NCBI RefSeq assembly: GCF_014839805.1
Contig: NC_051138.1
Span: forward strand, 15,776,020-15,840,019
Direction: 5' to 3'
From: Manduca sexta
Taxonomy: Eukaryota > Arthropoda > Insecta > Lepidoptera > Sphingidae
Length of the DNA: 64,000 nt
The position numbers and the translations under genes are program-made. This document shows, one piece after another, positions 38,351 to 51,280 of the stretch. The notes beneath the pieces are model-generated. The model was not told the DNA's origin and searched no databases. It saw nothing but the letters and a program-made list of their open reading frames with translations. The stretch's first letter is position 1, and the number at the start of each line of letters is the position of its first letter.

Positions 38351-39286
38351 TATTTTTGTAGAACTTTTTAAGAGGAACCATCCCGTCATACATTATTTTT
38401 GCATAACTTTAACCGTATACGTAGCGCACGCAACGGAAGCTCTCAAAACTAATAAATTTTCTCAGTTTTTGCAACATGTTTCATTACTGCTCCGCTGCTA
38501 TTGGTCATAGCGTGATGATATAAAGCCTATAGCACTCCACAAATAAAGCGCTATTAAACACAAAAAGAATTTTTCAGTTCGAACCGGTAGTTCCTGAGAT
38601 AAGCCATTACTGCTCCGCTCCTATTGGTTATAGCGTGATGATATATAGCCTATAGCACTCCACGAACAAAGGGCTATCCAACACAAAAAGAATTTTTCAG
38701 TTCGAACCGGTAATTCCTGAGATTAGCCATTACTGTTCCGCTCCTACTGGTCATAGCGTGATGATATAAAGCCTATATAGCACTCCACAAATAAAGGGCT
38801 ATTAAACACAAAAAGAATTTTTCAGTTCGAACCGGTAGTTCCTGAGATAAGCCATTACTGCTCCGCTCCTATTGGTTATAGCGTGATGATATATAGCCTA
38901 TAGCACTCCACGAATAAAGGGCTAACCAACACAAAAAGAATTTTTCAGTTCGAACCAGTAATTCCTGAGATAAGCCATTACTGCTCCGCTCCTATTGGTC
39001 ATAGCGTGATGATATATAACTTAGAGCACTCCACGAACAAAGGGCTATCCAACGCAAAAGAATTTTTCAGTTTGGACCGGTAGTTCCAGAGATTAGCCAT
39101 TGCTGCTCCGCTCCTATGGTTATAGCGTGATGATATATAGCCTATAGCACTCCACGAACAAAGGGCTATCCAACACAAAAAGAATTTTTCAGTTTGAGCC
39201 GGTAGTTCTTGAGATTAGCGCGTTCAAACAAACAAACAACAAACAAACAAACAAACAAACTCTTCAGGTTTATATAATAGTATAGA
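38351..39286 (-). mobile_element. Helitron with internal tandem repeats
   Basis: On the minus strand it begins A|TCTATACTATTATATAAAC, then a (GTTTG)-rich run, then the tandem array. The downstream part (AACGGAAGCTCTCAAAACTA region, CATCCCGTCATACAT) matches the body of the Helitron at 52711-53553. The 3' end abuts the decayed element at 38149 and is not defined exactly. Confidence 0.65.
38482..39216 (+). repeat. 123 bp tandem repeat, six copies
   Basis: Units start at 38482, 38605, 38728, 38853, 38976 and 39098, spaced 122-125 bp. Each runs from CATTACTGCTCCGCTCC through AGCGTGATGATATA and AATTTTTCAGTT to TCCTGAGAT. Copies differ at scattered bases. The array lies inside a Helitron. Confidence 0.9.
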
Positions 39287-39975
39287 TGAAAAGTATTCGA
39301 AACGGATTATAAACCATGATAAATTTTATAATTCTCAGATACAAAAAAATATAATTATTTAAATTATACCTTATACAGTCAGTTTAAAAGCCGATGTTTT
39401 TTAATCACTGAGTAATTTAAAATTCGCAAATTTTAATAAGAGTTTTAAATATAGAATTTTCAGTAGCCATTTTTAAAAAGAAATGGAAATTTAAATGATT
39501 TTTTATGTTTACGCGAATGACATTAAAATAAAACTATTTTACAGATTTTGTCACGGTTTCTTATATTATAATTTTCTTCCGACGTTTCGAAGACTGCAAC
39601 CTTTGTGGGCGCAATCAAATCAAACAGACTTTTAAGTACATGCTGACATGAAAAGATAGCATTGAATACCAAAATTATTGCAACATTCAAAGGTACAGTC
39701 AAAACAGGCCTTATTGCCTGTTGAAAAGAGTGCATTTCTCTTCAATAACGTTTTATATGGCAAACGGATATGAGTTCACAATGGTCTTTTGTATAAAATT
39801 AACATTACGTAAAATAACCAAAGCACGAATGATGCCTAGGTCGTTGTAAGGTCTGAGTTCGAGGCTGAATAATAAAACGCACTTTTTTTTGCATCTGTTC
39901 ACTGACCATCAGATACCCTGCATGTCAGCCTAGATTTTAATATAAACAAAACTCTTCGACAATCAAATTCACATT

Positions 39976-40133
39976 TCAGCCGGGAATCGTCCACTGCTGG
40001 ACTCCTGTGTGCTGGACTCCCCCATTGAGCACCATAGGGACCGGTTCTGGGCCGCCCTCATCCATCGGACTCCGGCGTCCCTAACCAGGTCGTCGGTCCA
40101 TCTCGTGGGGGGCCTGCCTACGCTGCGTCTCCC
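39976..40133 (-). pseudogene. LINE polyprotein C-terminal fragment
   Basis: On the minus strand it reads GRRSVGRPPTRWTDDLVRDA, GVRWMRAAQNRSLW and SMGES. This is the RWxDDL...AQxRxxW...GE tail of non-LTR retrotransposon polyproteins, a different family from the fragment at 27151. It is too short to be functional. Confidence 0.72.
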
Positions 40134-40149
40134 GACAATCAAATATTAC

Positions 40150-40392
40150 TGACAAATGCGAAAGTAACATCTGTCTGTTAAGCTTTTAAGGCTGAACCGA
40201 TTTTGATTAATATGGTTTTTAAGGGATAAAAGTCCCGGTCTATAATATCCCGGGATAAAAAGTAGCCGATGTTGCCTTCCTAGAGACTCAAACTATCTCC
40301 ATACCAAATTTTATTGAAATTTCGTTCGGTAGTTTTTGAGTTGATCGCGTTCAGAGAGACGCTTTGGGTGACTTTGTTTATATAAGGATAAT
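40150..40392 (+). repeat. Unclassified interspersed repeat
   Basis: It carries CCCGGGATAAAAAGTAGCC and the CTCCATACCAAATTTTATTG block, shared with Helitron-like copies. Clean termini are not visible. Confidence 0.5.
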
Positions 40393-43300
40393 GAAATAAT
40401 AATACAGATAAAATTCCACGTGTAGTCCTTGGAGTAGGTTTATTTAGTATGGCTGTATATGAGATCATAAAATGCCCTATTTTTATCGCAAATAATATGT
40501 TTACTGCAGCTTCGCTCAACTTAATTAAATATGCATCGATATTTTAAATATACATAAATACCATTTTACCTATGCGATACGATATAGACTAAGAGACGTT
40601 CCCGCCATCACACCCACCACTACAACTCCTGTAAGCCAGGATCAACAGTGGCACGCATTTTATGACACCGAGCAGTGAAGCTCGGCGAGTCTCAGGGAAC
40701 ACTAATATGTCATTACCCTGCAACGAAATTAATCAAATAGAAAGATAAGGAGGAGTTGGAAACATAATTTTTCCACTTCATAGCAAAGCGGGAGACAAAA
40801 TAATATAGAACGAAATAATTATGGAGTACTGTTTCTCGACATGGATTCTTTTATATTCTAAACAAAGTAGTACAAATGGCCATTTCTTGGCGGTCATGGG
40901 CTCCCAACCCGCGCCCGAACCGCTTCTTTCGCAGTAAACATCCAGATAGTGCATACCACTTTTATCTTACATTTTGCATTCCAAGCCCGATGCGTCTGGC
41001 CTTATGGTTCAAGGGATTAATACAAACACAGTAGACTACACCTTAACATGGACAAATAGAGCTGATTTTTCCGTAATTGTTGTTTGTAAAAGTCTTATTA
41101 CTTTTTTACGACGTCGGTATGTAAAAGAGCTAAATAATTCCGATCTTCTTTTTAGATTACGAACATGAATACACGTTTAGTTACTAATTCTAAACCAATA
41201 ATGACTTAAAAGCCGTTGGTCATACTAATAATAGTAGGTATTCAAATTGAATACCCATACAAAATGTATTTCGAATCGAAATCTCATTGTCGCTGAACCA
41301 TTGCATTTAAAGAAATAAGACATTAAAAATTAAAATTGTGCCTTTAAGTCACATAGAGTCAAAATTATTGTCCTAATTCTAAGCAATAAATAAAAATAAT
41401 AATCGATACAAAAAGACTCGCTAAATGTACGTACAAAAATGTGACCTGCACATCCTTTCAAAGTCACATACAATTACAGCATCAAAACAAGGCCATGTAT
41501 CAGATATGCCAAAATAAATATAATTGCTACCACATTAATCATACAAATAAAATATTTCGTACTATATTTTAACGAAACTAAGCTTCGATTTTAATATCTC
41601 TGAAATTACATTCGTAGAAAAATGCCACTTCATTGAAATCTTATTGTCTAGTGTATTTAATATTATTCTATATATTTCTATGTCCTATTGCCTAATTTAT
41701 TTGATATAAGTACTACATCCTATATTCTACCTAATTACCTATTCTATATGTGCGTTTGTATTACTGATGTGAACCGGGGATATCAGCGGCGCCAAGCTAC
41801 GAGTAGTTACAATAGACTGTTATTTATAATATATATGTTGCCAAAAATTCGTGTAATTTGTCCCTTTACAAATTGGTGGTATGCTATACTATCGTATTCC
41901 ATTGACCTCCGCTGCTTTCTACTTAGATTTAAAAGTACAGTACAATATGGTAGTATAGGGAGCTTCCTATGTTTGATTTTGTACATTATTCTATATGTAT
42001 TGGTTAAAAATTTGCTAAAAAATGAACCACTAATTCTCATTTCAAATATTACAATGTGCAGAAGTGGACGCGTTGTAGTGGTGTTTTCTTTATTTTGCAC
42101 GCGTAGTAATGCACGACGATCACATGTGGGTATTGCGCCACTTTTCTATATCTTTTTACTTACCCTTCCACCGAATTTCAAAGACTTATAAGTTATAACT
42201 CGTTTTTTTACCGGATTAAAGAAGCGTATTCAAAATATTTATCAAAACACAAACTATACAAATAACCCACAACACAACACACAATATTATGGTGTCAATG
42301 AAACTGCGGAACTCAGTTCGCGTCTTGATATCATCGAACCCGTTGATTCCAGAATAACTTCCACTCCCAAATAATATAAAAGACAGTCCTAATGTACCGT
42401 AACTCGAAGAGGGACCTTCGAATATCCTCAAGCATCATTCATTAATCATGAATAACAGCCGTTGTTTAACTGTTATTTATTTTACTCCTACGATTTAAGC
42501 CAGTTGAGGTTTCTGTTCTAAATTCTATGATTTATTGTTTGGTAGGCGTACATTTCTTTTATTAATAATGTAATATTAATTTATTATAACCCACTGATTG
42601 AGTATTGTATAGCACATTTACTTGGAATTATTACGTAATAGGTATCTTATGAGTCAAGATGCCATGCAGTGTCATGGAGCGTTTTGTAAGTTCGAGATTT
42701 CTCCTGCTAATGAACTAACTTGTCTCATTATTCGTATAAATAACAAACGCTCCAATTCATACAAAATTAATACTATAATTCGTTGTTACAACAGTTTGAT
42801 GTAACAATGTCATGTCCCAAACAAAATAACACAATGGCGGAATGTTTTTCGTTGTTTTCGTTCGTACATAAAATCCCACGCGCGGTCGGCGACGGTTGCA
42901 TAAAATGCCAATTGCGCCACCGACCAGCCTGAAGGTCACGGGCAGAATAAAATCGCCTCATTGATGTAATGGCGTTCTTGAATAAGGAGAACCTGGATTG
43001 GAACTTCAGGTGAAATAAATCTAAATTTATCGAAGAGAGCATGATTTTTTTATACTAGTTATTTTTTTGATTTTCATGAAATGTGTGTCCGTTAAAGCCT
43101 ATATATATCGATGAAAATATATTATATATAAAACTGAGCTAGTTGCATTATATATGCGTACTGAATACACTACCTATCTGGAAATACACGATTTTGTTTT
43201 TTATTTTTATTATAAGTATTGCGGTTCGCATCCACTTTTTGTAACTAAACTCCGAAGGCCCTGGTCAAGAAGCTGGTCCCGTTTTAGGGTGATTAATCAC

Positions 43301-43874
43301 AGAGCCTCATAACGGTGTGGTCGATCCTGATGTTTAACTGAACACCGATTTAATTGATCCATTCATAATGAGTTATAATCGGTTGTTTAATTGTTTTTTT
43401 CTAAATATTTATTTTATCATTTCATTATCTCCCTGACTATAGGCTTCTCTACCTTACATTGTCTGAAATAATATTCATTCACGCATTTATCCTATTTCTA
43501 TTATAGATTGTTTTTGTACAATAAGGAACAGGCTATAATTATATTCTCCAATATTACGCACTTCCTCCGCGTGTTTTCCTACGTATCTTCTGGAGAGACG
43601 CAATTTATTGATTAAAATATCCCCGAGCGATCGTCCCAAGGTCACGGACAGAATAAGGTAAACAAAACACAAACCTTACCAAACTTGTGCGTATTGTGGC
43701 GGGCAATGATTTTTCCCTACTCAATGTTTGAATATCTTTGTATATTGTACAGTAATACTATTGAATGATATGTACCGATCATATCTAGAAGATAGGTTAA
43801 ATAATGCTTGCAAAAACATATTTATGCCGAATGATATGTGTTGAAAATGAATATAGGATGCAAGAATTAAATTA

Positions 43875-44374
43875 NNNNNNNNNNNNNNNNNNNNNNNNNN
43901 NNNNNNNNNNNNNNNNNNNNNNNNNNNNNNNNNNNNNNNNNNNNNNNNNNNNNNNNNNNNNNNNNNNNNNNNNNNNNNNNNNNNNNNNNNNNNNNNNNNN
44001 NNNNNNNNNNNNNNNNNNNNNNNNNNNNNNNNNNNNNNNNNNNNNNNNNNNNNNNNNNNNNNNNNNNNNNNNNNNNNNNNNNNNNNNNNNNNNNNNNNNN
44101 NNNNNNNNNNNNNNNNNNNNNNNNNNNNNNNNNNNNNNNNNNNNNNNNNNNNNNNNNNNNNNNNNNNNNNNNNNNNNNNNNNNNNNNNNNNNNNNNNNNN
44201 NNNNNNNNNNNNNNNNNNNNNNNNNNNNNNNNNNNNNNNNNNNNNNNNNNNNNNNNNNNNNNNNNNNNNNNNNNNNNNNNNNNNNNNNNNNNNNNNNNNN
44301 NNNNNNNNNNNNNNNNNNNNNNNNNNNNNNNNNNNNNNNNNNNNNNNNNNNNNNNNNNNNNNNNNNNNNNNNNN
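43875..44374. other. Assembly gap, exactly 500 N
   Basis: A run of 500 N. Homology between the arms extends up to the base right after the gap, and I see no homology before it. Confidence 0.99.
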
Positions 44375-44515
44375 ACTATATTACGTGTAAAGCTGTAGTT
44401 CATTACTTCAATAAAAAAATTTGATTGTAGCTCCACGTTTGTTCTAATTAAGACTATTATTAATTGATATAGTCTTTACTAATTTTATTGTATGTCATGT
44501 TGGCGATCTATCTAT

Positions 44516-44755
44516 TCAGCCCGTATCCACTCACTGCTGAGTATAGGGCTCTTCTTTGTCACGCCACTCTTATCTATCTTGTGCGAGTCTTAGCCACTGC
44601 TCACCGGCATACCGCGCGAGGTCGTCTGCCCATCGGGCTAATGGTCTACTCCTTTGCCCGTTTCTCGAATACCATTCGCTGGTTGCCTTAGGCCGCCTGC
44701 CATAGTCGCGTCTAGTCAAGTATTCTGACCATCTCCACTTCAGTTTGGCGATGCG
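44516..44755 (-). pseudogene. LINE C-terminal fragment, right-arm copy
   Basis: The mirror of 27151-27390, with the same RWADDLARYAGEQWL tail and the same frame end, differing at a few bases. Confidence 0.72.
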
Positions 44756-45651
44756 AAAAAAAACTTATTCGTTGGTTAATATACAACGGGCATAACATAA
44801 ATTGTTTAATTAATGTTTAAAATTAATATTATTTGCTTTTACGTTAGCTACATGTGTGTTATGTATTGATGGCTATTTTGTTAAACTCTGTAGGTACACA
44901 AAAGAAGTTCGTTGTGTTTGTATATTCGACAGTTGCCCAGACTTGACCGACTTTTTTGTAAAAGGTCAAAGGTCATTGAGTAATGTAAATGTTATGTAGA
45001 TACAAGGTCATAGAGTTACTTGTAAGCATTTTATTTTGGATTTAATTCGATCAAGTCTCCTAACTGGCCTTTAACAGAACCTACTCCAATGTAGTGTTGC
45101 GTAACAAATTTTTGGAACATATCGCATCGAGAATTTTGCTTACGAATAATGGATACGGCGGTCGAAAAACAAATTACAATGGTGAAGGGTCCATATATCC
45201 CGATTACTGTCGGCTTCCCCTTTATAAAGAATTCATGCAGAATCTAAATATCGTTAGAACGATTTGCAGACCACATTTATACATATTAGTACCTACATAC
45301 TACATACCCAGCTACGCTTAAGTGTTAAGTTTAAATTATGTTCATGTTGAGTTTTCCTAACTTGGACTTACATTATAGCTATAAGTGATAATATTTAAGG
45401 AATTAGGAATTTTCGAGGGTGTGTGAAGTCTACCAACCCGCACTAGGCCAGCGTGGTGGACTCAGGCCTATTCTTTCTCAGGAGTAGAGGAGGCCGGTAC
45501 CCAACAGTGTGACAGTATATAATACAGGGCTGATAATATTATATTCAAAGTGTTAAACTTATAACTCCACAAAATAATATAAAGTTCGAAACTTTACTTA
45601 TTAGTGTGGAAAATGATTGAAGCTATCTCAAAGATACTAAGTATGTCTTAA

Positions 45652-46009
45652 GGCGATACCTCAAGGTCCATTTTCATACATTTTGTTTCGGCTTTAATCT
45701 GGGTAACTAAACAAGTATTGGCAAGTAAAGAATTTAAATTCACGTCTAGTTAGTGATTAATTCTCGCAGTTGAAGAAAAACAGTAAAATAATTAATAATC
45801 ATGGATATTTCGGCCTTTAAAATTTAATATGACGAAATTTTAAAGGCAGAAATATCCATGATTATTAATTATTTTTACATTTTTCTTTCAACTGCGACAA
45901 CTAATCACTAACTAGACGTGAATTTAAATTCTTTACTTGCCAATACTTGTTTAGTTACCCAGATTAAAGCCGAAACAAAATGTATGAAAATGGACCTTGA
46001 GGTATCGCC
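45652..46009. mobile_element. Palindromic MITE, 358 bp, absent from the left arm
   Basis: Nearly full-length inverted repeats, about 170 bp each, begin and end GGCGATACCTCAAGGTCC. TTAA stands on each side (45648-45651, 46010-46013). The left arm has one TTAA at the same point near 26262-26265. A TTAA duplication suggests piggyBac-type. A TA duplication with AGGCGATACC ends (Tc1/mariner-type) fits equally well. Confidence 0.85.
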
Positions 46010-46013
46010 TTAA

Positions 46014-49000
46014 AGTGTACTGCCTTGAGTTTTACATATAAGTACTGACTTGATTGATGAATCAAGCGTTTATAATTTCTCGTAACATTAATAAATTTAT
46101 TACGTACACTGTACAATCCCGCAATCGTAAATGTCAAATGGATGGGGAGATACAAGTATTTTTAATTATATGTATTTTTTTTTGTAATTTGGAAATGCAG
46201 AAGGAATTGATATTGTTTAAATTAATGACCAAAAAGCTTAATTTGGAGTCTGGAATGCTTAGCATTTTCGATGTACTTGCGCTTGCACAAGAATTAAATT
46301 CAACCAACAATAAAATAACCTCGTCCAAGGAAGCGTTAGTGTCTTTGGCCTCTGCCCATTGCTTGGTGTACAAAAGCCCTAAATTATATTGTTGTTCATA
46401 TTCTATAAACGTTACCATATATATTTTACCTCTTTTATTATTTTTTATAATCGGTCAGCTGATTGTTATTTTCCCAGCATATATATTATTATAGGTAGAA
46501 GTTATAATATAACATTTAAATTGCTAAAATCCAAAATTATTTCAAGAAACACGATTATTACTTTTGGGTATTAAAAATAATCTAAAGTAGTTTTTTTACA
46601 CATATCGACTATCTATGTAAATTAATATATTAATATTTAAACATCAAGATAAAATTCCAATTGCCAGAAAGGCAAATTAAATTTTTCCAATTCATTTCTC
46701 GTAAAAGGTCAACAAAATATACACTAGTATCTCTTCTCGTTGGTGACTCAAGCAACCTACTTGCTCGTTTATAGTTTAGGCATTATAAAGCCCACTTCTA
46801 TTCGCTTGGTTCCCCACTCGTTTCGCAGTAACACGTCGTCGTGTATGAGACTTCATGACCGTAGTACGCCGTACACAGATCTCGCATGCCAAGGTTGCGT
46901 TGCATTAGATCACAGTTTGCGGTCGGCACGGCTTGTTTACTCCGTTCCATTTATCTGTCTCAGTTATATTAGGGATAGCCCAATATAAGAATTGAAAAGA
47001 TTACCTGATTATTTATTTACACGTATTTGCTACAAATTCTAAAACTAAGTGCAAATTTATATGTTTTAAAACATATAAAAACTTTTAAATTTTAAGAGTT
47101 TCGTATTCTCTGTTGTTATAATACTCAGAGGTTTTAGCAGTTCCCAGATGTTAGTATGGGCCCGGGAAAAGCAGAACTGCGGAAACCAATACATAGTTTT
47201 TTTTTGTTTTTGTATACAATAGGGCTTCAGGAAAAAGATTTTTTCCATATTTTTATATTATTGGTTTTTCATTTAAGCCAAAAGTTTGCTGCTCATTAAA
47301 CTACACACACACTACACTAAACCACAGTTTTATGAGTCATAATGAATTTTGTTTGCTTTCCCCATTCTCCGAGAGATTGAATGTCGTCCTAAGACAGCCT
47401 AAACGCAGCATTAGACGATTTAGCGTTGGCAAATTATAACATACAAACACAGTTGTTAACCAGTAAAAAAAGCTAATTGAAATAAACCCATCCCGCGTGA
47501 CCTTGGCATGGTTTCGGACACGTCTGCGGACTGCTGACCGTCAACACAACATCCGTTTAAAATAACTCGTCGATTTTATAGAACACGAGAAATGGCAACG
47601 AACAGATATGTTGATATTTTTTTGTGTATCCGACATCGCAGTTAATCCCGAGAGAGACCTGAGAATGGGATACTGGGGCTTAGTGACTGCTCTGGAGGAT
47701 AGTTGGGAGGGGACAGCTGGGAAGGAAGTGTGGGGGAAAGAAAGAGAAACCTCTTAGGATGGAAGGAGGGTAGAAGGCCAGGAAATGTTCACGAGCCCTC
47801 ATAGGTCTCAATGTGAATTGGCAACTATGAGGTATATACACTGAACTATGTAATTAGAGCCGCGATTAATGTCCCCCTGTGCATGGGCGTGCATTCGGTG
47901 TGGAGACAGAGAGCACAAGAATTGCCTTAGGGGGAGATATGTTGATATTGGATTATTATATTTTTCGTTTGGTTTCTCTCGCGTTGATATATCTCGGCTG
48001 TATGCTCGATAAGCCGTCAAACGAGGCCAGTTTGAGAGAAATTATTTCAACGCTCTTCCTTGATTTAACATCGTGTCGAATTGGAGCATAGGGACAATAT
48101 ACAGGAATCGACCTCATATAGTCCATTATCATGAAATCCACGTAGAGTGGCTCCGATACCATGATAAAAATATATGAGTTATTTTGAACTGTAGTCGGGT
48201 GGACAGAAAGCATAGTTTTCCTTATACGGACAAGCCATATTTGTTCATCAGACTTATGTCGTAATTGTAGATAAACGTTAATCTAATTCCATGAAACTTC
48301 TATTTATATGCATCATATATTTATGGGCTTCATTTAACTCATAACAATATTGTCATTGCCATATACATTACCATCAGATCTTATGCACTCAATTTGCTAC
48401 AGCACAATAAAATATCGAGATTAAAATAAAAATAACTCTAATACTAATATGTTTGCGATTTTAAGTTTGGATATATCAAAGAAATAAAGTTATTGGGCGG
48501 AAAACAAATTACTAAATTAAATAAAATTACGGGAACCCTCATTCATATCCTGCAGAATGGTCTAACCAATACTGCAGCTTTGATTTTCGTTGATGAACAC
48601 AGATAACATACGGACACTAAGTCGATATGACGATGAAATATATAAAATATTAACAAACTTACTTAGGGATATATCTATTCATTTATTACAATTTATACAT
48701 CAAAATACCCAACGACTGTACCCTAGAACTACGAATGACTAAATACTACTAACTTAACTACTAAGTTTAGCAGTCAATTTCTGTAATATTATGATTATTT
48801 CGATTTTTATCTGAGAATAGTTTTCGAAAATAAACATCGTGTTATATCTTAACCAACCCGTTTATACGGCGATGACATTGCGTCTCCTGGTGATGACGTC
48901 ATGGTCGATTAGCTCACGCTGACAATTAGTAGTCTGCCGCCAGCCACTACATGCATCGTGAATGATTAACAAGCATTGTAACCGGACATTGTGTAGCCGA

Positions 49001-51280
49001 ATTACCTGACTAGCTTTTACTCGTGTCTGTGTTCGTGGAAAGACTTCCCAATTGAAACTACAACAGGGGTTTTCAGAATCAAAAATTATGTTTCTCTAAA
49101 TTTGATTATTTGCCATTAATAGATCTATCAAATTTCATGAGAAAATTTGTTTGACACAAATAGACAATTCAGTCTTAAGTATGTGTCTTGATTTGGGCAT
49201 TTTGCTAAAATTACTAGGGATTATTAATGAGCCGATGGTAATGAGCGTAGTTCTATACGCTGATTTGTATTTCGAAAATTTTGAGTACCGTTGCTGTTAG
49301 GGCAGTCGAGAGTAGTGCAGAAACTCTTTGAACGCGCTTTTTAACTTCAATCCTTCGTTGTTTATTCCTTTATATTCCTATGAATTTCTTTAAGTTATAC
49401 AGTCTTTACCATTCCTAAAGTCTTCAACGAATATCGTTTTAACTCTACTATACTTTACTTACAAAAGTTATTTGCCCGTCTTTTGAACGTCAAGAATACA
49501 GTAAACATCCGGATATAAGCCGTGTCAGGCTGTGTCTGGCGTGTTTCCCGGGGCATGTGCGTGACCGCGCCTACGGGAACCGCTGGGGGATGTTATCAAG
49601 ATTGGAATTTTTCAAGAGTTGCGTTTTTATGATTGACGTGGTTTTAGTTATAATCGTTTTTACTTCGAAATCGTTTCGTTTGTGTAAAGCTTTCTGGTAG
49701 ATTTTTTTGAATGCAGTTGTATCGGATGTATCGTAATATTAAGAAAAGACAGAAGGAAAGAAGGCGATTATAGTCTGATCACTATTACATAGCTTGCATG
49801 ATGTAGATCAGTGATCCAGTAAACGGTATCTGCCCAGAGCTTTCAATTTCAATATCCTCAATATCACCGCGCTTTGCTTATCATTCTGATATAATACAGT
49901 AACACATAATTACAATAATGGCTCCAATGTCCCTTGAACTTAAGTGGAACATTGAAATAGACGAGATGGTAGATTCCTAGGAGACTCTTAGTCACCTCCA
50001 TGTTATCTCTGTTAAATTTCCTTCACCTTATCTCTGTGAAATTCACGATTGAGAGTTATCGAATCCGTAAACGCTACAAATAGAATGATCAAGTATCTGG
50101 TATATCCAATATTGCGGAGTTGTTTTCTTCATTTCGCGAACGTGGCACTCGAAAGTAGGTTTTGTTAACTTGATCAATGTGGCCTGTGGACTTGGTGCTC
50201 GTGAGCTAGAATTCCAGGACGAGCATTTTTTTTACTGACCAATTTGCCCAATTCTGATGCAAAATGTTTGACACATTGGTATGCCGTAAAGAGATGTGGT
50301 AGAAGAAAATTCTTTTAGTAATATGAAGCTTATCTCTGAGTACTAAATGCTTTTACCCAAACCACGAGAAAAGCTAATCAACAACTATGACGAAATATTT
50401 TTTTCCCAAGGCAGCATTTCGTAAAAAACACCCCCAAAGTCCAACACAAATTCGTTATCATATATTATTACTGTAGTGAACTTGGCAACTAGATCTGTTT
50501 TCAATAGAGACTGATTCATTCTAAAGATTAGGTCATTGCGAGCCTTATTTTGGTCTTGCTTCCTTAGCGATTATATTTATTGTGTAGTTGCCAAATGTGC
50601 TCTGGAGAATTGGGATGGTAAACAAGTCACTTTTCTTATTATATTGACACTCGTAACGGTTACCATCAGGCGCCATTTTATAAAAATTAACCTTACAAAA
50701 TAATAATCTCCGAATTTTGCAAACCGATTTCAATATTGTTTAGTTCGATTTTTCTATTTTCGCTAATATTATGATCGTTTTATTAAGAAACTTCAAAAAT
50801 CAATGTCAATGTTGATAGGCCTATATGTTGGCCACTTGGCCAGATTTTGTCAATAGTAGCAACTAACGAACCAAGTTCAAAAGCGGGCTAAAGGACGAAC
50901 AAACAACAATACACTTTTATTCACGTATAGATCATAAATATTATCGTTACTACAAAGATCTAAATCAATTTGCACGTACATTGTTTACGAGCTTACTAAC
51001 AATAAAATTGTTGAGTGTCATTCATTGTCTCTTAATAACACCTATGAGTGAATACGGGAATTTCAATTATACGGTATGAGTACTAAGCTCAAATTGTCCT
51101 GTAGATTTTATCTAAATGCCGGTTATATAATATTATTTATGTTTCTTTATTGGTTAAGTTCCTTGTTAAGTTCACTGTTTTGGCAGAGACCGTTGACGAA
51201 TAGCAGGGAAATAATAAATATCGAAAATGGTACCTTTAATTGTGTGGGACAAATGTTAATATTTAAATGTTTTGTTGCAG
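46014..51280 (+). other. Right-arm upstream intron/flank, no gene seen
   Basis: Mirrors 19816-26262. It lacks the hAT element of the left arm (empty site near 50240). It includes the copy of the TATA-containing block at about 46759-46996. No exon is identified. Confidence 0.6.

Larger units (their letters stand above)
27530..43874. other. Gene-poor, repeat-rich stretch between the arms
   Basis: About 16 kb with no convincing gene. Besides the repeats listed separately it holds unassigned short frames at 31550-31819, 32287-32600, 41688-42191 and 42216-42431. Since the exon at 19815 starts in mid-codon, Msp300 upstream exons could lie here unrecognised. Confidence 0.6.

Noticed and set aside
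38482..39216. CRISPR-like array
   Set aside because: The units are contiguous 123 bp tandem repeats with no unique spacers, in an insect Helitron.
41688..42191. 167-codon plus frame
   Set aside because: Very AT-rich with Ile/Leu/Tyr/Phe excess, no motif, no splice or homology support; probably chance.
43804..44424. Long frame across the first gap
   Set aside because: It is made of N; no sequence supports it. The same holds for the frame at 60360-60878.
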